This document shows positions 1 through 13,029 of a stretch of DNA of 64,000 bases, piece by piece (positions within the stretch are counted from its first letter, which is position 1; the number at the start of each line of letters is the position of its first letter). The translations under genes and the position numbers were made by a program. Below the pieces are notes generated by a model. It was given only the letters and a program-made list of their open reading frames with translations, had not been told where the DNA came from and did not search any database. Source of the stretch: Magnolia sinica (Eukaryota; Streptophyta; Magnoliopsida; Magnoliales; Magnoliaceae); assembly GCF_029962835.1 (NCBI RefSeq), contig NC_080588.1, positions 46,793,001-46,857,000 of the forward strand. The letters run 5' to 3'.

Positions 1-10
1 GAAGCCCCCT

Positions 11-718
11 GTGCATCTAAACAACATATTTCAGAAGGAGGGAGAGCTACTGAAAGACTACACCAAACGTTTCAACTTTGAATCACTCCAAGTTCGGAAA
101 CATTTAGAGAAGATGGCACTCAATTCCATCATGCAGGGCGTTAGGGATAAGCCGTTTCTGGCATCCCTGGACAAGAATCCGCCTAAGACTGGCTGAATTC
201 ATGAGTCGGTCAGATAAATACGCGAATGCCGAGGAAACAAGAAATTTACGTGAGGCCATCCAAAACGTGAAAATCCGAGCCAACGAGTCAACGAAAAAGG
301 AAGTTGACTCGACCAGAGGAAAGAAGCATAAGACGACCGAACACGCAATGAACACAAGTCAGGCAAGCGACCCGACGAAAGGTTTTCTACATACACCCTT
401 CTTAATAAACATCAAGAGCAGGTGCTGATGGAAATCAAGAGTGAAGGATTTGTCAGTTGGCCGAATGAGCTTCGGAGTAATCCGAACCGGCGGAATATGG
501 ATAAATATTGCTACTACCATCGCAATCATGGCCACAGTTCAAGTGATTGTTATCACTTGAAGGAAGAGATCGAAAGGCTTATCCGAGAAGGCCGGCTTAG
601 AGAACACGTCGAGAGAACCGGGACAACTAAAGAACGCTCGAGGGATAACCGACCTACGGAGGAGATCCGGATTATCGTCGGTGGTCCCCGCGGCAGAGGC
701 GACTCAAATAATGCTTAA
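11..718 (+). mobile_element. gag remains of the Tat-type gypsy element
   Basis: The segment near 11-200 (VHLNNIFQKEGELLKDYTKR) matches the retrotrans_gag core of plant gypsy elements. Around 500-580 lies the CCHC-like knuckle typical of the Tat group: C-Y-Y-H, then G-H, then D-C, followed by LKEEIERLIREG. The 5' part of gag is cut by the window edge. This is part of the fossil element and not a host gene. Confidence 0.75.
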
Positions 719-895
719 AAAAGTCACGCCAGGAGCATCAGTCGACTCGAGTTCGAGATCTTGATCATAGCTCGGCCTTCGAAGGAAAAGAAGGGATAAA
801 AATATTGCATCTCGTTCACCAATGAAGATGCTCGAGGCATTCATCATCCTTATGATGACGCGTTAGTTATCACTCTAACCATCGCAAATTGAAGG

Positions 896-1465
896 GTGTT
901 CCGTATACTCGTCGACATAGGATCATCTGCTGATGTACTGTTCACTCAGGCATTCGACAAAATGGGTATTGAACGATCGACCTTGCGGCCAGTACGTACC
1001 CCATTGATCGGATTCTCTGGAGGACAGATACTCTCAGAAGGTATCATCTCGCTGCCACTTACTACTGGAAACCCTCCGCATCAGGCGACAGTAATGGTCG
1101 ACTTTCTGATAGTCGACCAGTCGTCCGTTTATAATGCAATACTCGGCCGACCCTCTCTGAGTCTCCTCCAAGCCTTGATATCTACATACCATCTCTCTAT
1201 GAAATTCTCGACTGAGTCGGAAGTGGGAGTTGTTAAAGGAGATCAGCAAGACGCAAGACACTGCTACGCAACAGCTGTAAAAGTCCCGACCGAGGTATCA
1301 ATGATCGAGTCACTAGATCCCCGAGCCGAAACTCACGAGCGAGGGCAACCGGTGGAAGACCTTGTTTTGGTACCTTTGGTCGAGACCAACGGATCTAAAA
1401 CGGTACAAATTGGCTCGTCTCTGCGATCGCCACTGAAAAACAATCTGATAGCCCTGCTCTGGTGA
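896..1465 (+). mobile_element. Retropepsin-like protease remains of the gypsy element
   Basis: The stretch near 900-1200 carries the retropepsin pattern of gypsy elements: a VDIGSSADVLF segment close to the active-site region, then DFLIVDQSSVYNAILGRPSL and ISTYHLSMKF, which match the usual 'YNAILGRP...STYHL.MKF' block. It lies between gag and RT, as expected. Confidence 0.75.
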
Positions 1466-1499
1466 TACACTGACATATTTGCATAGAACTATAAAAACA

Positions 1500-3470
1500 T
1501 GCTGGGAATCGACCCATCCATTATCACACATCTACTTAACATCGATCCGACCTATCGGCCGATCCAACAGAAACGACGTCCGCTCGGTCCTAGAAGGTGC
1601 GCAATCATTGAAGAAGAAGTTAACAAGCTCCTTAAGGCTAAATTCATAGAAGAGATATACTACCCGGAATAGGTAGCCAACGTCGTACCTGTGAAAAAAG
1701 CCAATGAGAAGTAGCGTGTCTGTATTGACTATACTGACCTGAATAAAGCCTGCCCAAAGGATAGTTTTTCTCTTCCAAGGATTGATCAATTGGTGGATCG
1801 CAATGCACGGCATGAACTTCTTAGTTTTATGGATGCTTATTCAGGGTACAACCAAATTGTAATGCATCAGTCTGATAAATCTAATACCACCTTTGTCACC
1901 GACAAAGGACTTTATTGTTACCGAGTGATGCCGTTTGGTTTGAAAAATACTGGAGCGACTTATCAAATATTAGTGAACAAAATCTTCGCTCGGTTGATCT
2001 GCCGAACCATAGAAGTGTACATTGACGATATGCTCGTCAAAAGTATACACGCCGCTGACCATATAGCCGACTTAGAAGAAATGTTCCTGATCTTACGCAA
2101 GTTCCAAATGAAGTTGAACCTGAGCAAATGTGCCTTTGGTGTGAGCTGTGGAAAGTTCCTCAGATTCCTAGTCAGCCAGTGAGGAATCGAGGCAAATCCA
2201 GAGAAAATCAAGGCATTGCTTGACATGGAGTCTCCGAAAATTATAAAAGACATACAAAGATTAACCTGACGAGTAGCGGCACTCAACCGCTTCCTCTCCC
2301 AAGCCACCGATAAATGTCTCCCATTTTTTAAACAATTGAAGGGACGACAAACGGTGGATTGGATGGAAGAGTCCGAAGCAGCGTTCCAGCAATTAAAGTC
2401 TTACCTCGGGTCTCCGCCCCTCTTATCGAAACCCAAGGTAGGAGAAGCCCTGCTGCTGTATCTTACGATGTCCGAGGCAGCGGTTAGCTCAGCACTGATA
2501 CGGGAGCACGAAGGGAAACAACTGTTAGTTTATTATGTCAGCAAAGCATTACTACCGGCAGAGACGAGATACCCACTCCTGGAAAAAGTGGCCCTAGTGT
2601 TGATTGTCTTCTCGCGACAACTTCGGCCATATTTTCAAGCTCATACAATTATCGTCATGACTAATCTCCCACTACGTCAGGTCCTATAGAAACCAGAAGC
2701 TTCAGGCCGGCTCACGAAGTGAGCGATTGAACTCAGCGAATTCGATATCCAATTTAAGCTGAGAGTAGCAGTTAAGGGGCAAGTCGTGGCCAACTTCATT
2801 GCTGAAGTGACACCACGAGCAGATTCAATGGCTTGGAATAGTGAGCCTGCTGAAGACTTGACCACCGCCTCTCCCGAGTCAGCGCCCAACCCAATCCCTT
2901 GGAAGCTGTTTGTCGATGGCTCCTCCAACTCTAAGGTAAGTGGGGCAGGAGTAGTGTTGGAAACTCCTGATCAAACCTATATGCAGTATGCCTTAAGACT
3001 TAGATTTCAAGCCTCAAACAACACAGCAGAATATAAAGCTTTATTGCTCGGCCTCCGACTCGCGGCCAGTTTGGGTGTTACGCATCTCAATGTTTTCAAC
3101 GATTCATAATTGGATGTCAATCAAGTCGCTGGTGTGTATCAAACACGTAAAGAGCAATTGAAAGCATACGTGGAGAAAGCCAAAGAGTTAATCGATGGAT
3201 TCCAACAGTGTGTGGTTACTCAAATGCCTCGAACAGAGAACGCCAAAGCTGATCTGTTGGCGAGACTCGCCTCAGCCGACGAGAACGACATACCGAGGTC
3301 CATTCCAATCGAGTACATCGCCGAACCGAGTATCTATGAACCAGTTAGCTCGGCCGTGCACACAATCGATTCGGAGCCCACTTGGCTCAACCCAATTATC
3401 CGATATCTCGACGACGGAGAGTTGCCCGAAGATCACGTCGAGGCTCGACGATTAAAAATCTGAGTTTCTC
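1500..3470 (+). mobile_element. Reverse transcriptase and RNase H remains of the gypsy element
   Basis: RT motifs are visible: DLNKACPKD near 1735-1770, LLSFMDAYSGYNQI near 1810-1860, VMPFGLKNTGATYQ near 1925-1965 and the catalytic-site YIDDMLVKS near 2015-2045. A linker with LLLYLTMSEAAVSSALIRE (2450-2510) follows, then an RNase H-like segment, FVDGSSNSKVSGAGVVLE, near 2910-2965 and NNTAEYKALLLGL near 3020-3055. These are family hallmarks of Ty3/gypsy pol. The region is decayed. Confidence 0.85.
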
Positions 3471-3539
3471 GCTACACCTTACTCAACGAGGTGCTGTACA
3501 AGAAAGGTTATTACACTCCGTTACTACGATGCCTAAACC

Positions 3540-4620
3540 TCAGTGAAGCCGACTATGTACTATGAGAAATACATGAAGGAATATATGGAAACCATTCAGG
3601 AGGACGATCACTCGCGCATAAGGTTCTACGTCAGGGGTACTATTAGCCGACCATCCAGCACGACGCTCATAAACTCGTCCACAGATGCAATAAATGTCAA
3701 CAGTCGCAGTCGTTCCGAGGTAACCCCGGGAGGAGCTGACTCCAATGACCGGTCATTGGCCCTTCGCAACAGAGGAATCGATATTATCGGACCACTACCC
3801 ATGGAAAAAGGACAGACCAAATTCGTTATCGTAGCAGTGGACTACTTTGCAAAGTGGGCCGAGGCTGAGCCACTGGCAAAAATAACTAAGCAGAAGATCA
3901 CAGACTTCGTATGGAAGAACATTGTCTGCCGTTTCGGGGTACCCCGAACCATTGTTACCGACAATGAGAAGCAGTTTGACAATAAGGGCTTTCGTGAAAT
4001 GTGCGATAATCTCGGAATCAGAAATATATACACATCACCCCATCATCCTCAGACGAATGGACAAGTTAAGGCTGTCAACAAGATTATCAAACGGCATCTC
4101 CGAACTAAGCTTGACCAAGTCAAAGGAGCGTGGGCCGAAGAACTCCCAAAGATACTATGTGCATACTGAACCACGGTTCGAACTGCTACAGGAGAAACCC
4201 CTTTTCTCCCTAGCTTATGGCTTAAAAGCCGTTACCCCAGTCGAGATCGAGCTGCCCTCAACTCGAATCCGTTCATTTAACGAAGAGGTTAACGAAGAAC
4301 TCTTGACCCTCAGACTTGACCTTGTGGACGAACAAAGAGAAAGAGCTCGGTTACGAACTATGGCTCGACAACAAAAGTAGCTCGGTTTAACAATGCCTGA
4401 GTTAAAGTTAGGCGATTTCGAGTTAGGACATGGTTCTTCGAAAAATGTTCCTCAACACTAAGGAAGTTGATGCGGGCACACTGAGACCCAATTGGGAAGG
4501 ACCCTATGTCATCTCAAGCACCATCTGACCAGGAACGTATCGATTGGAAGACTTAACTGGACAGTTACTACCCCATCCATGGAACACCGAGCATCTAAAA
4601 ATCTACTATCCCTAGGTCAG
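3540..4620 (+). mobile_element. Integrase remains of the gypsy element
   Basis: The integrase core is well preserved in content: GIDIIGPLPMEKGQTKFVIV near 3775-3835, DYFAKWAEAEPL, FGVPRTIVTDNEKQF near 3935-3980 and SPHHPQTNGQVKAVNKIIKR near 4035-4095. The C-terminal tail near 4490-4610 includes WEGPYVI and PHPWNTEHLKIYY, the usual end of Tat-type pol. Integrase follows RNase H, which supports Ty3/gypsy rather than copia. Confidence 0.88.
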
Positions 4621-4899
4621 GCCAGCGAAGCGTTCAGAAAGATTCAAAACCAACAAACCTGTAAACTGAATCAAGATGAATAAAAGAAAACTGAGTGTAT
4701 TCATTTATCAGTACGTTTGTTACATTGAGCTACATCTTGTTGCGGCATTACATCGATAAAGCAAAAGGATTAAAAGCAAAAGGAAAGGTCGGTTGTGACA
4801 CGCAAGCATCTTCCTTGGCCGTGGATATTCTCAAGCCTGCCCTGGATCTCGATCTGTTTGAAGAGCTGGTGTGAGTACAAAAAATGGAGCTGATGATGG

Positions 4900-7260
4900 T
4901 ACCAAAAGAAGTGGTTCAGACTCAGCTACCACCACTGAGAGCAACCTCAGCAGCTTCAGGAGCTACCACGACCACGACCTCGACACCAGCCGCAGCATCA
5001 GCAGACTCAGCGGCCTCGGCCTCCACGCCTTCAAGACCAGAGACATCATCATCGAACCTCGACAGATCAAGGTTAGGAAAAGATTCCTTCATCACCTTGA
5101 TACAAGCCGTGTATCCGCTCTGATACAAGTGATCCCTCTCCTCCTCAAATTCTTGGGATTCGAGAAAGGCCTGCACAGCCCGCCTTGGCCTCTGTGGCCT
5201 CGTCGATGGCCTTCCGAATGGCTGCCTCAGCTTCACCCTGGGTCTGAGCCAACTTATCCGCGCAAGAGGCATGAGCTTGACGGATTCGCTGACTCTCTTC
5301 TTGAGCCTCCGTCAGTAGCGAAGCCAAGTGAGCGCACTCGGCTTTGGCGTCAGCAGTGGCCTTCCCAGCAAGTCCCAACTCGCCCGACAAAATTCCAGCT
5401 CGAGCCAAGGAAGCCTCGACTTTTGCTCCCGCCTCAGCTGCCTGCTTTTGAGTGGCGGTCAGATCTGAGCAGGCCTTAACCAAACAAGGAGCCAACTGCA
5501 CAAGGAAAATATAAGATTAGACTGAGCCACCAATAGAAGAAATCAGAAACAAAAAAAAGAGATTACCGACGTTACCTCAAGAAGAATCTTCGTCGCATGA
5601 CCAAGAATTTGCAGCGAAGAGGCGTTATAAAGACTAGCAAAGTCTCTCTCCCATGAGCGATGGCCCAAGGGATCATTCCCGATACCTCCTGTTGGAAAGG
5701 CGAAGGCTCCTGTTGAGTCATCCCCCCTCCTGAAGTCTCCCCTCTCTCCTCCTCTCTTAGTTTTGAGAGCCGCTCTACAACGGGCCCCGGCTCAAAAGCA
5801 ACTGGAGACTCGGCACGAGCTGCTTCTGTCTCTTCCGCCCTCTCTTCGGCGTCAGAAAGCACGACGACGGTCGGGACGACTGGAACAGGGGGACTGGGGC
5901 GGATGGCTCCTTAGCCTTTGGAGCCGTCTTCGCCTTTTTTGAAGGACGAGGCTCTGACAGAAGCACCGACCTTGGAGGAGCCTTCATTTTTTACGCCGGT
6001 TTAAGGAAGGGTCGAGCTTTGGCCATCTCTATATCAGATAAGGTAAAGAGTTAGATAAAATCCAAGAGAAACGCGTCAGAATAAATCGAAGATACCTGTC
6101 ACGGCAGAGTCTAAGCCTGAAAGAAGGAGACGCTCTGGTTGAAAAAGAGTCTTCCAAGACCGATCTTCCAAACTTAGTCCCCTCAGATCCTTGAACCGAT
6201 CTAAAGCACCAGCTCCTAGCTTCGTCCTTCTCTTGGGGATATCTGCAAAACGCGTTCAGTCACACTCAGAAATGTCAAGACAAAAAAGATACGGAGAAAG
6301 GAAATGCCGAGTCACCTGCTTCAGAAAACGCCCAGGTAATACAAGATTCGAAGAGCTCAGGCTCAGCAGTTTCTCAACGATCGCATGCCCAAAACCACCT
6401 CTCTCTCCAATGTTTGTTGGAGGTAGGAGGGTCGGTTATCAAAAGACCACCCTTGTTCCGCCAAGTGCACAAGAAGTACCAGCCGGGTTGTTGAGGGTTT
6501 GGCCGTATTTGGTACAGATAAAGGAACTCGTCTATAGTCAGTGGGGGTTGCTCTGTCTCAACCCACAACACTGAACATCTGAACAAGTTCATCCACCCGT
6601 TCGGCACTATCTGCCCAGGAGCAATTCGGAATCGGGACAGAAAATCCCGAGCAACGGGTTAGAGGGGCAGACGTAAGACACATTGCATTATGACTTGAAA
6701 AATTGCGACCATCCCAGCAGGAGGATGGTCAAGCAATTCACTTGGAAGGGGAAGATGAATAATAACTGAGTCGGGGACATGATATCCTACTCGGATCATG
6801 TCTAAATCCGCCTCAGTTAAAACTGATGGGATTGGACCCTTCTGATCGCCTCCAACTTCTTCCTCGGCAGCATCTCCCTCTTCGTCTGCCAACTCAACGG
6901 CCCTTGCCGACCTTCTGAGGGGAACCGATTCAGTGGTTTCCTCTAACTCCTTATCCTCTTCTTCTAAGTCATCCCCAGAAAAAAGGGAGTTAGGTCTCCC
7001 AGGGGCAGTCACCAGAGACGCCCCTCTGCCGAAAGGACCAGCCGAAGCAGGACGTTCCGCTGAAGTTTCAGATGTTCTTTCAGAGAATCGGAAAGCTTCA
7101 TTTGTACTAATCGTCATCTCCGCCAGTAATGAGGGCGATTCTGAGATATTCCAGAGATGTCCCGTTTCGTCCTCATCACCAGAAATCCCTTCCCGGGGAC
7201 TTGAAGAATGCGCCGCCATTAAAAAGTCGAAAAGGAAAGGGAGGGAAAGAAACCTCATCG
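4900..7260 (-). mobile_element. Antisense reading-frame region of the gypsy element (PF04195-like), decayed
   Basis: On the minus strand, the part near 7258-6659 begins with an acidic, Ser/Glu-rich segment and reaches a domain resembling Pfam Transposase_28 ('putative gypsy type transposon', PF04195): IRVGYHVPDSVIIHLPLPSE, then a GMVAIF and LRLPL block. The part near 6607-6374 carries PPLTIDEFLYLYQI and SNKHWRERWF, also typical of that domain. The lower part (6000-4900) is rich in Lys, then Ala/Glu heptads, as in a coiled coil. This frame opposes gag-pol and lies just before the 3' LTR. Such antisense frames are known in Tat elements; their function is unclear. It is broken in several places. 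Confidence 0.75.
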
Positions 7261-7540
7261 GAGAGGTGGAAAGCGCACAGTTGGGGAAGTAAAAAGGAGA
7301 AGAAGAGCGAAAGTAGTGAAGGAAGTGGCGAAATGCGAAGACAGGCAGAGAGGAGGAGAAAAGAAGAAGAGAAAACGGGAAAGGAAAGCTCGCGCGAAAA
7401 TGGGAAACAAATCCCGCTCTCTCCTTTTATACCCGAGCTACATAGCAACGACATTTAAGGAGGAGTCAAATCGATGCCTACTTCAACTCCCCCGCCCGAC
7501 ACGTGGCACACATTACTCCTTAGTGTCGACCTAACTAACA

Positions 7541-7556
7541 CAAGGAGTAGGGGGCT
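7541..7556 (+). promoter_or_regulatory. Polypurine tract before the 3' LTR
   Basis: The purine-rich stretch caaggagtaggggg lies directly before the LTR start and matches the usual plus-strand primer site of gypsy elements. Confidence 0.6.
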
Positions 7557-7559
7557 TAC

Positions 7560-8346
7560 TATTGGGGAAAAAACACCAAGTTCAGAGATACGGTAATGGA
7601 ATGGACCAACTCTATTGGCATTGCCCGAGAGTCCGAGGCAACGTACGAGACGAAGCCTAGAGGAGAGACTTAACTCGGATTCCTGGGAAACGAATTCCGA
7701 TCGAGACCTTAAGAGTCAGGAGCCATAGGCAAAGTAAGACACATAAAGTTGGCTTGGTTAACAAGGCAGCAATGTCTAAAGGGGCCGATTGAGGCCCTGA
7801 AGCTAAAAGCAACTCGACCGACCATAAAATCGACCCATACGAGACTATATACAGTGTCGAGTATCGGATTAAGGAAGAACGTCGGCTATAAGTCGATCCT
7901 ATTCCGTCCGACAGGGGGCAGAAAGATTTATCCTTGCAGTCAACCGAGACTCATCTGTTACTTGAGTCAGTCAAGGCCGAGCCGAGCGAGGAAGAAATGG
8001 TGTAAGCTTAAATACCGTTTCAGACATCACGGGAAAGGCTTCTCGATCCGAGGATCTCGGGATCGGGAAGCATCCGTAAGAAGGTTACGACTAAATAAAA
8101 TCTCCTAGAAATCAGGGAGAGAATCCCCGTACGGCAGAGTCATTTCTCTCCTATAAATGAGAGACACTTGAAGAATGAAAGGTATGCAAAAAAACTCTTC
8201 CAAAATCCCTCAATATTATAAGACCCAGATTCTTAGCCTGACTTTAGCATCGAAGGGTCCCCTGCTCTAACCAGGGTCTCCTTTGTCCTTTTCTTGTGAA
8301 GGTATTCGAAGGTCTAAGGAGGGTGAACCAAATTTTTGCATCAACA
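7560..8346 (+). repeat. 3' LTR of the Tat-type gypsy element
   Basis: About 787 bp, from the TATTGGGG-type start just after the polypurine tract to the end aatttttgcatcaaca. That end is very common in plant gypsy LTRs. A leader-like block (gaagggtcccctgctctaac) lies about 90 bp before the end, as in related families. The 5' partner is outside the window, so the limits are inferred from motifs only. Confidence 0.7.
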
Positions 8347-8492
8347 ATACTAATGGAGAAATCGTTGATAGTTTATGACTAGGTACGTCATCTAGTTGTT
8401 GTCATTCTGGGCCGTGGGCCATCTATCTTGATGGGTCCACTAGATGTTCAGTCTAAAATCGCTATCTTGTATGAGCTCATAGGACTGGAAGT
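8347..8492. other. Intergenic DNA beside the gypsy element
   Basis: No coding signal is seen. The stretch contains general 'gggccatctatcttgatgg'-type repeat text. Confidence 0.5.
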
Positions 8493-8970
8493 GGTGCGTC
8501 AGGCGAGGACCTAACCGAGTTCTGCTGGTTCTTTACCATGGAGCCCATCTTAATGTATGTGTTGTATATCCTGCCGTCCATCAATATTTCAATCACTTCA
8601 GAGCATGGCCCCAAAATGAAGCTGATCCAAATCTAAGTGGACCCTACTACAAACTTCCCAGGACTCACCTTAATGTTTATCTGCCATCCTATCCTTTAAT
8701 AGGGTCAAACAGACCTTGATGAAGGGAAAATATAAATATTAAGTTGACGTAAAACTTTTATGACCCACAAGAAGTTTTTAAGGGTCAATCACCGTTCTTT
8801 CCTGTGGTCCGGTCCACCCGAGATATGATCGACTACAATTTTTGGCCCATGATTAAAATGAGCTTGCAAAACGGATGGACGGCGTCGATACAACTCACAT
8901 ACATCAAGTTGGGCCTACGGTAAAAAACTGGCGTTACTCGGTCAGGTCCCGACCGGACTGAATCTGCGCC
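8493..8970. mobile_element. MITE with long terminal inverted repeats
   Basis: The left arm (from about 8493: gtcaggcgaggacctaaccg, then ...atgtatgtgttgtatatcc) is the reverse complement, with mismatches, of the right arm ending near 8970 (tcggtcaggtcccgaccgg). Arms are about 90 bp. There is no coding capacity. Possible flanking TGGAAG copies are too short to define a target duplication. Confidence 0.65.
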
Positions 8971-10000
8971 CCGATGGAAGATAGGATATGTGAGCGATTC
9001 AACGGTGACGACTCTGGTGAATCATTTCCTGAAAAGACGAGATTTCACGTTTCCAACAACCCCGTCTTTGTCCTTTCATATTCTAGATACATAAGGTCAG
9101 TGAATCCGGACCATCCATGTGGTGGGCTATACTTTGGGTGGCCCATCGTAACAAAGGCACACCGACTGGAGCATGCTCGTCACCTGATTAATAGACATTT
9201 TCTTTTCGGAAGTGGACCGTTGACCTTTTTAATATGAATATGGTATATCACATTTTCGGTGTGGTTTCTCTCGCATGGACCATCCAAGGAAGGGCCCAGC
9301 TTTTGAATGGACGAGATTAACCGACAGTTGGACATCCGAACGTTGGAGTAGCAAGCAATCAAGAACGGTTAGTTGGGGAAGGTGCTCAAAAGTCAGCCTC
9401 ATTCAAACGTGGGAATCTTTGTACAGAAAAGGATGCCTATTCCTGCAAGTACGATTTAAACCATAATCTCAATGCTTGATTAAATTTATAGCGTGTATGT
9501 GCGTGATCCGGACCATTAATTTTTCATATCCCAACTTTTATGAATCTTTTCTAAAGCAGCACTTTTTTCTGATTATCAAGTCATCCACTAACGTATGATG
9601 AAAGTGGACAACTAAATGGGGTGGATCAACGGTCAGAAGAATTCCTTTGATGCAAACTTGCGTACTATATATCATCAAACGAGACTGGTTTTTACTCCAA
9701 TACACACACAGAGCCTAACCCAACCGACGAACGGTCAGGATCTCCCACCCACATGGAGAGAAGGAGGGATCAGAAATCCTACACTCGCGAGTAGCCACAG
9801 CAGGGTTCATCTCTCCACCGGAGGTTCCTGTCCGAACAAGCATGCTAATGCTAAGTCTATCACGCCGGTGCACTTCTGTGGTACTCCACCGATCGCACGT
9901 GACATCCACTTAAACATTTGAGAGATCCAATCTGCTTATCAGGAAGGACCACACTAAAGAGCCCTCAGCACAAAAAATCAGGCACGACCTTTAATCATGT
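8971..10000. other. Intergenic region upstream of IRX14
   Basis: No gene is recognised. Short fragments of MITE-like text (ggaccatccatgtggtgggc near 9108) are present. The small open frames here have no recognisable domain. Confidence 0.5.
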
Positions 10001-10006
10001 ACCCCA

Positions 10007-10020
10007 CACGTGTATAAAAA
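10007..10020 (+). promoter_or_regulatory. Candidate G-box and TATA box for IRX14
   Basis: CACGTG (10007-10012) is followed at once by TATAAAAA (10013-10020). If used, transcription would begin near 10045, giving a 5' UTR of about 360 bp that ends in the CT-rich stretch before the ATG. Assigned by motif and position only. Confidence 0.3.
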
Positions 10021-10403
10021 AATCAACGGCTGAGAAAAATTAACCCATCTCCACATTCAACGTACACATGCCTCCCAAGATGATCAGATCAACCTGATTC
10101 AAAAATATAACAAGTGAGGCCCACCTGATAAGCAGCTTGGACCATTCACACGTGTGAAAATACGCACGTGTGAACTTAAAATTTGGCTGTCTGAAATCAA
10201 GCACCAACCCAGCTGGGACCCTCACTCACATAACACCGAACCAACCGCTCCGCTGTCTCTCTCACACTTTCTTCCAATCAAAAGCAGCAGACGCTTAGAA
10301 AACAAGGCGACTCGCAACCACCTCTTCTCTCTCCAAAGCCCCATTTCTTCAATCCCTTCCCTCCCTCTCTATCTCTTCCTTGGATGGTCGAGGGCTACCC
10401 AAA

Positions 10404-11164
10404 ATGAAGCTCTCCACATTGCAGCAGACCTGCAACACCCGCCGCACAAACAGCTTCCGTGCTCCCGCGGCCCTTGAATCTTCTACCGTTGATGGCATCT
10501 TCAAATCCCCAGCTTCCTTCTTCTGGCTAATCCTCCACACCCTCTGCTGCCTCATCAGCCTCATCCTAGGGTTCAGATTCTCCCGCCTCGTCTTCTTCCT
10601 CCTTTTCTCCTCTCCCTACTCCCCCTCCTTCACTCCTGTGCTCCGCAGGTCTACCGATTCCGTACCCATCGCCTTCGAAAACCCTCCTTCCTTCCCTCAC
10701 CTCCTCGACCATGAGACCGCCGCGACGGTTACTACTGCCGCTTCAGCTCCTCCGAACCGGACGACGAGCCGCGTCGTGGTGGGTCGCCACGGGATCCGTA
10801 TCCGCCCCTGGCCCCACCCGAACCCCGTCGAGGTGATGAAGGCCCACCGGATCATCGAGCGGGTCCAGACGGAGCAGCAGCTCCAGTACGGGATCAAGAA
10901 CCCTAGGACGGTGATTGCCGTCACTCCGACGTACGTCCGCACGTTCCAGGCTCTCCACCTGACCGGTGTCATGCACTCGCTCATGCTCGTGCCGTATGAT
11001 CTCGTCTGGATTATTGTTGAGGCAGGAGGCGTTTCGAATGAGACAGCGGCGGTGATTGCCAGGTCACGCCTCCGGAACGTGCACATCCCATTCGAGGAGC
11101 GAATGCCGGACTCTTGGGAAGCCCGCCATCGGATGGAGGCGAGGATGCGGCTCAAAGCGCTGAG
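10404..11164 (+). CDS. IRX14: IRX14 exon 1
   Basis: Encodes residues 1-253 plus two bases of codon 254: the cytosolic N-terminus, membrane anchor, stem and first half of the GT43 domain. The donor is CTGAG|gtgggc. The exon is GC-rich, much richer than its surroundings, which creates long shadow frames on the other strand. Confidence 0.93.
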
Positions 11165-12980
11165 GTGGGCCCCCCCTTCTCTTATCCTCTTATTGCTCTT
11201 TCTTGCTGTTTGGAATTCGGATCGAATTCAATCTGATCTGTAGGATTTTGCTCAAACAGAATCATTAGGGAGCAGAGAATAGATGGGATTGTAATGTTCG
11301 TGGACGATAGCAATATGCACAGTATGGAACTGTTTGATGAGATCCAATCTGTAAAATGGATGGGCGCGATTTCTGTTGGAATCCTAGCTCATTCTGGTAA
11401 TTCCGAGTCATTGGGTGTGGGGACCACGGTGGGAGTGGCCCAGAATCTGGACGAAGGGGCGGAGGAGAACTTGCCAGTGCCTGTTCAGGGTCCGGCTTGT
11501 AACTCTTCTGGGCAATTGGCTGGTTGGCACACCTTCAATTCTCTGCCGTACATGGAGAAGAGTGCCACGTATATTGACGATGGAGCGACCGTCTTGCCAA
11601 GGAAGCTTGAGTGGGCTGGGTTTGTATTGAATTCGAGGATGGTATGGAGGGAAGCCGGAGATAAGCCTGAGTGGGTCAGGGATTTTGATGCACTGAGTGA
11701 GGATGGGGATGATATTGAGAGTCCATTGGCTTTGTTAAAGGACGCTTCCCATGTTGAGCCCCTTGGTAAATGTGGGAGGAAGGTTTTGCTGTGGTGGCTC
11801 CGTGTGGAAGCCCGTGCAGATAGCAAGTTCCCTCCAGGGTTAGTGTTCTCATTTACCTTTGATATGCTTCATTTTCACACTTCTCAGATAACCTGGGTTG
11901 GATTATGGGCTCTTGATTATTTTATTTTATTTTTTCCTTTTGGTGGTTTGATGTGTTATTGTCTGTGCTTATTGTTTCCGTAGAGTTCACTTTCAATGCT
12001 TACAGTGGTTTCTGATTTTGAAGGTCACTTGATGCTCATTGTTCGCACTTCTTGCAATTTTTGAATATGCTATATTGCTGTTGTTAACAAACATGTGTTC
12101 AAAGAAAGAAGAATAAAGTGCATTAAAAACCAACATGGTGAAAGAGCTTATTGTATGATCTCATAAATGAACCTTGGACAAGAAATGGACCAATAATAGA
12201 GATATGTTCGGAGATGAAGCTGGTGTGAGCCTAACTTCTATCATACTAAAGGAAATTGGAGGCTCTAATGGGCTAGGGCCCTGTGGGAATGTTGATAGGA
12301 CTCGCTTTTCAAATAAAAGACATCTATGATATATTTGGATCTGTAAAAGCTGGACCCCTTCGCAATCACAACTCTAGATCTACTAGGCTTTTTTGCTACT
12401 GGTTATTTAGGGGTCGTTTGGATGCTTATAAAATCATTAAGTTGTAATCTGATTACAGGTGTAAAGTGTTTACAGCTGGTCGTGTTTGGCTTTAAGTTGT
12501 AATCTGATTACAGGTAAATAGCTGTCTGTGTTTGGATAAGTTGAAATCTGTTTATAGCCTGTAACTAGGTATTCACGCATGACAGAGCTTGATATGGTAA
12601 ATCCTTTAAAAATAATCAAATAACATAAAATCTTCATTTAAGATAGATCATTGGAATAAGCCCAAATCAATAAAGCCTGTGACCAATCCTTACTCTAAAC
12701 AAATCATTTGGTGGGCCACAAAAGTGGTCCCACTAATTAAAATTCCCTTTAAGTAGTTTTTATAGGCAATTAGGTAATTTTTCTTGAGGCTTGAGATAAT
12801 ATCAGCCATTGGATTTAAAAAGCCCATTTTATTATGAATAAATACTTTCGATTTATGTGAGGGAGTTAATGGACCGTGCTAGATCTAAGCCCTTCATGAT
12901 AAACCCTTTTACTGATGGACGTCTTAGGTTTTTGGGTTTCTCAAACACTGTACCGTCCTTTGGATTTGATAGCATCTCAA

Positions 12981-13029
<49 letters not shown>

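Larger units (their letters stand above)
1..8346 (+). mobile_element. Ty3/gypsy Tat-type LTR retrotransposon, 5' end outside window, decayed
   Basis: The + strand shows, in order, gag, aspartic protease, reverse transcriptase, RNase H and integrase relics, then a long region coding on the opposite strand, a polypurine tract and one LTR. This order (protease-RT-RNase H-integrase) marks Ty3/gypsy. The extra opposite-strand frame between integrase and 3' LTR is known in Tat-lineage plant elements such as Grande and Retand. The 5' LTR and primer-binding site are outside the window, so age cannot be estimated from LTR divergence. The coding part is broken in more than ten places, so this is a fossil. 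Confidence 0.9.

Noticed and set aside
10697-11155. A 152-aa open frame on the minus strand
   Set aside because: It is the shadow of GC-rich IRX14 exon 1, which has strong family conservation on the + strand.
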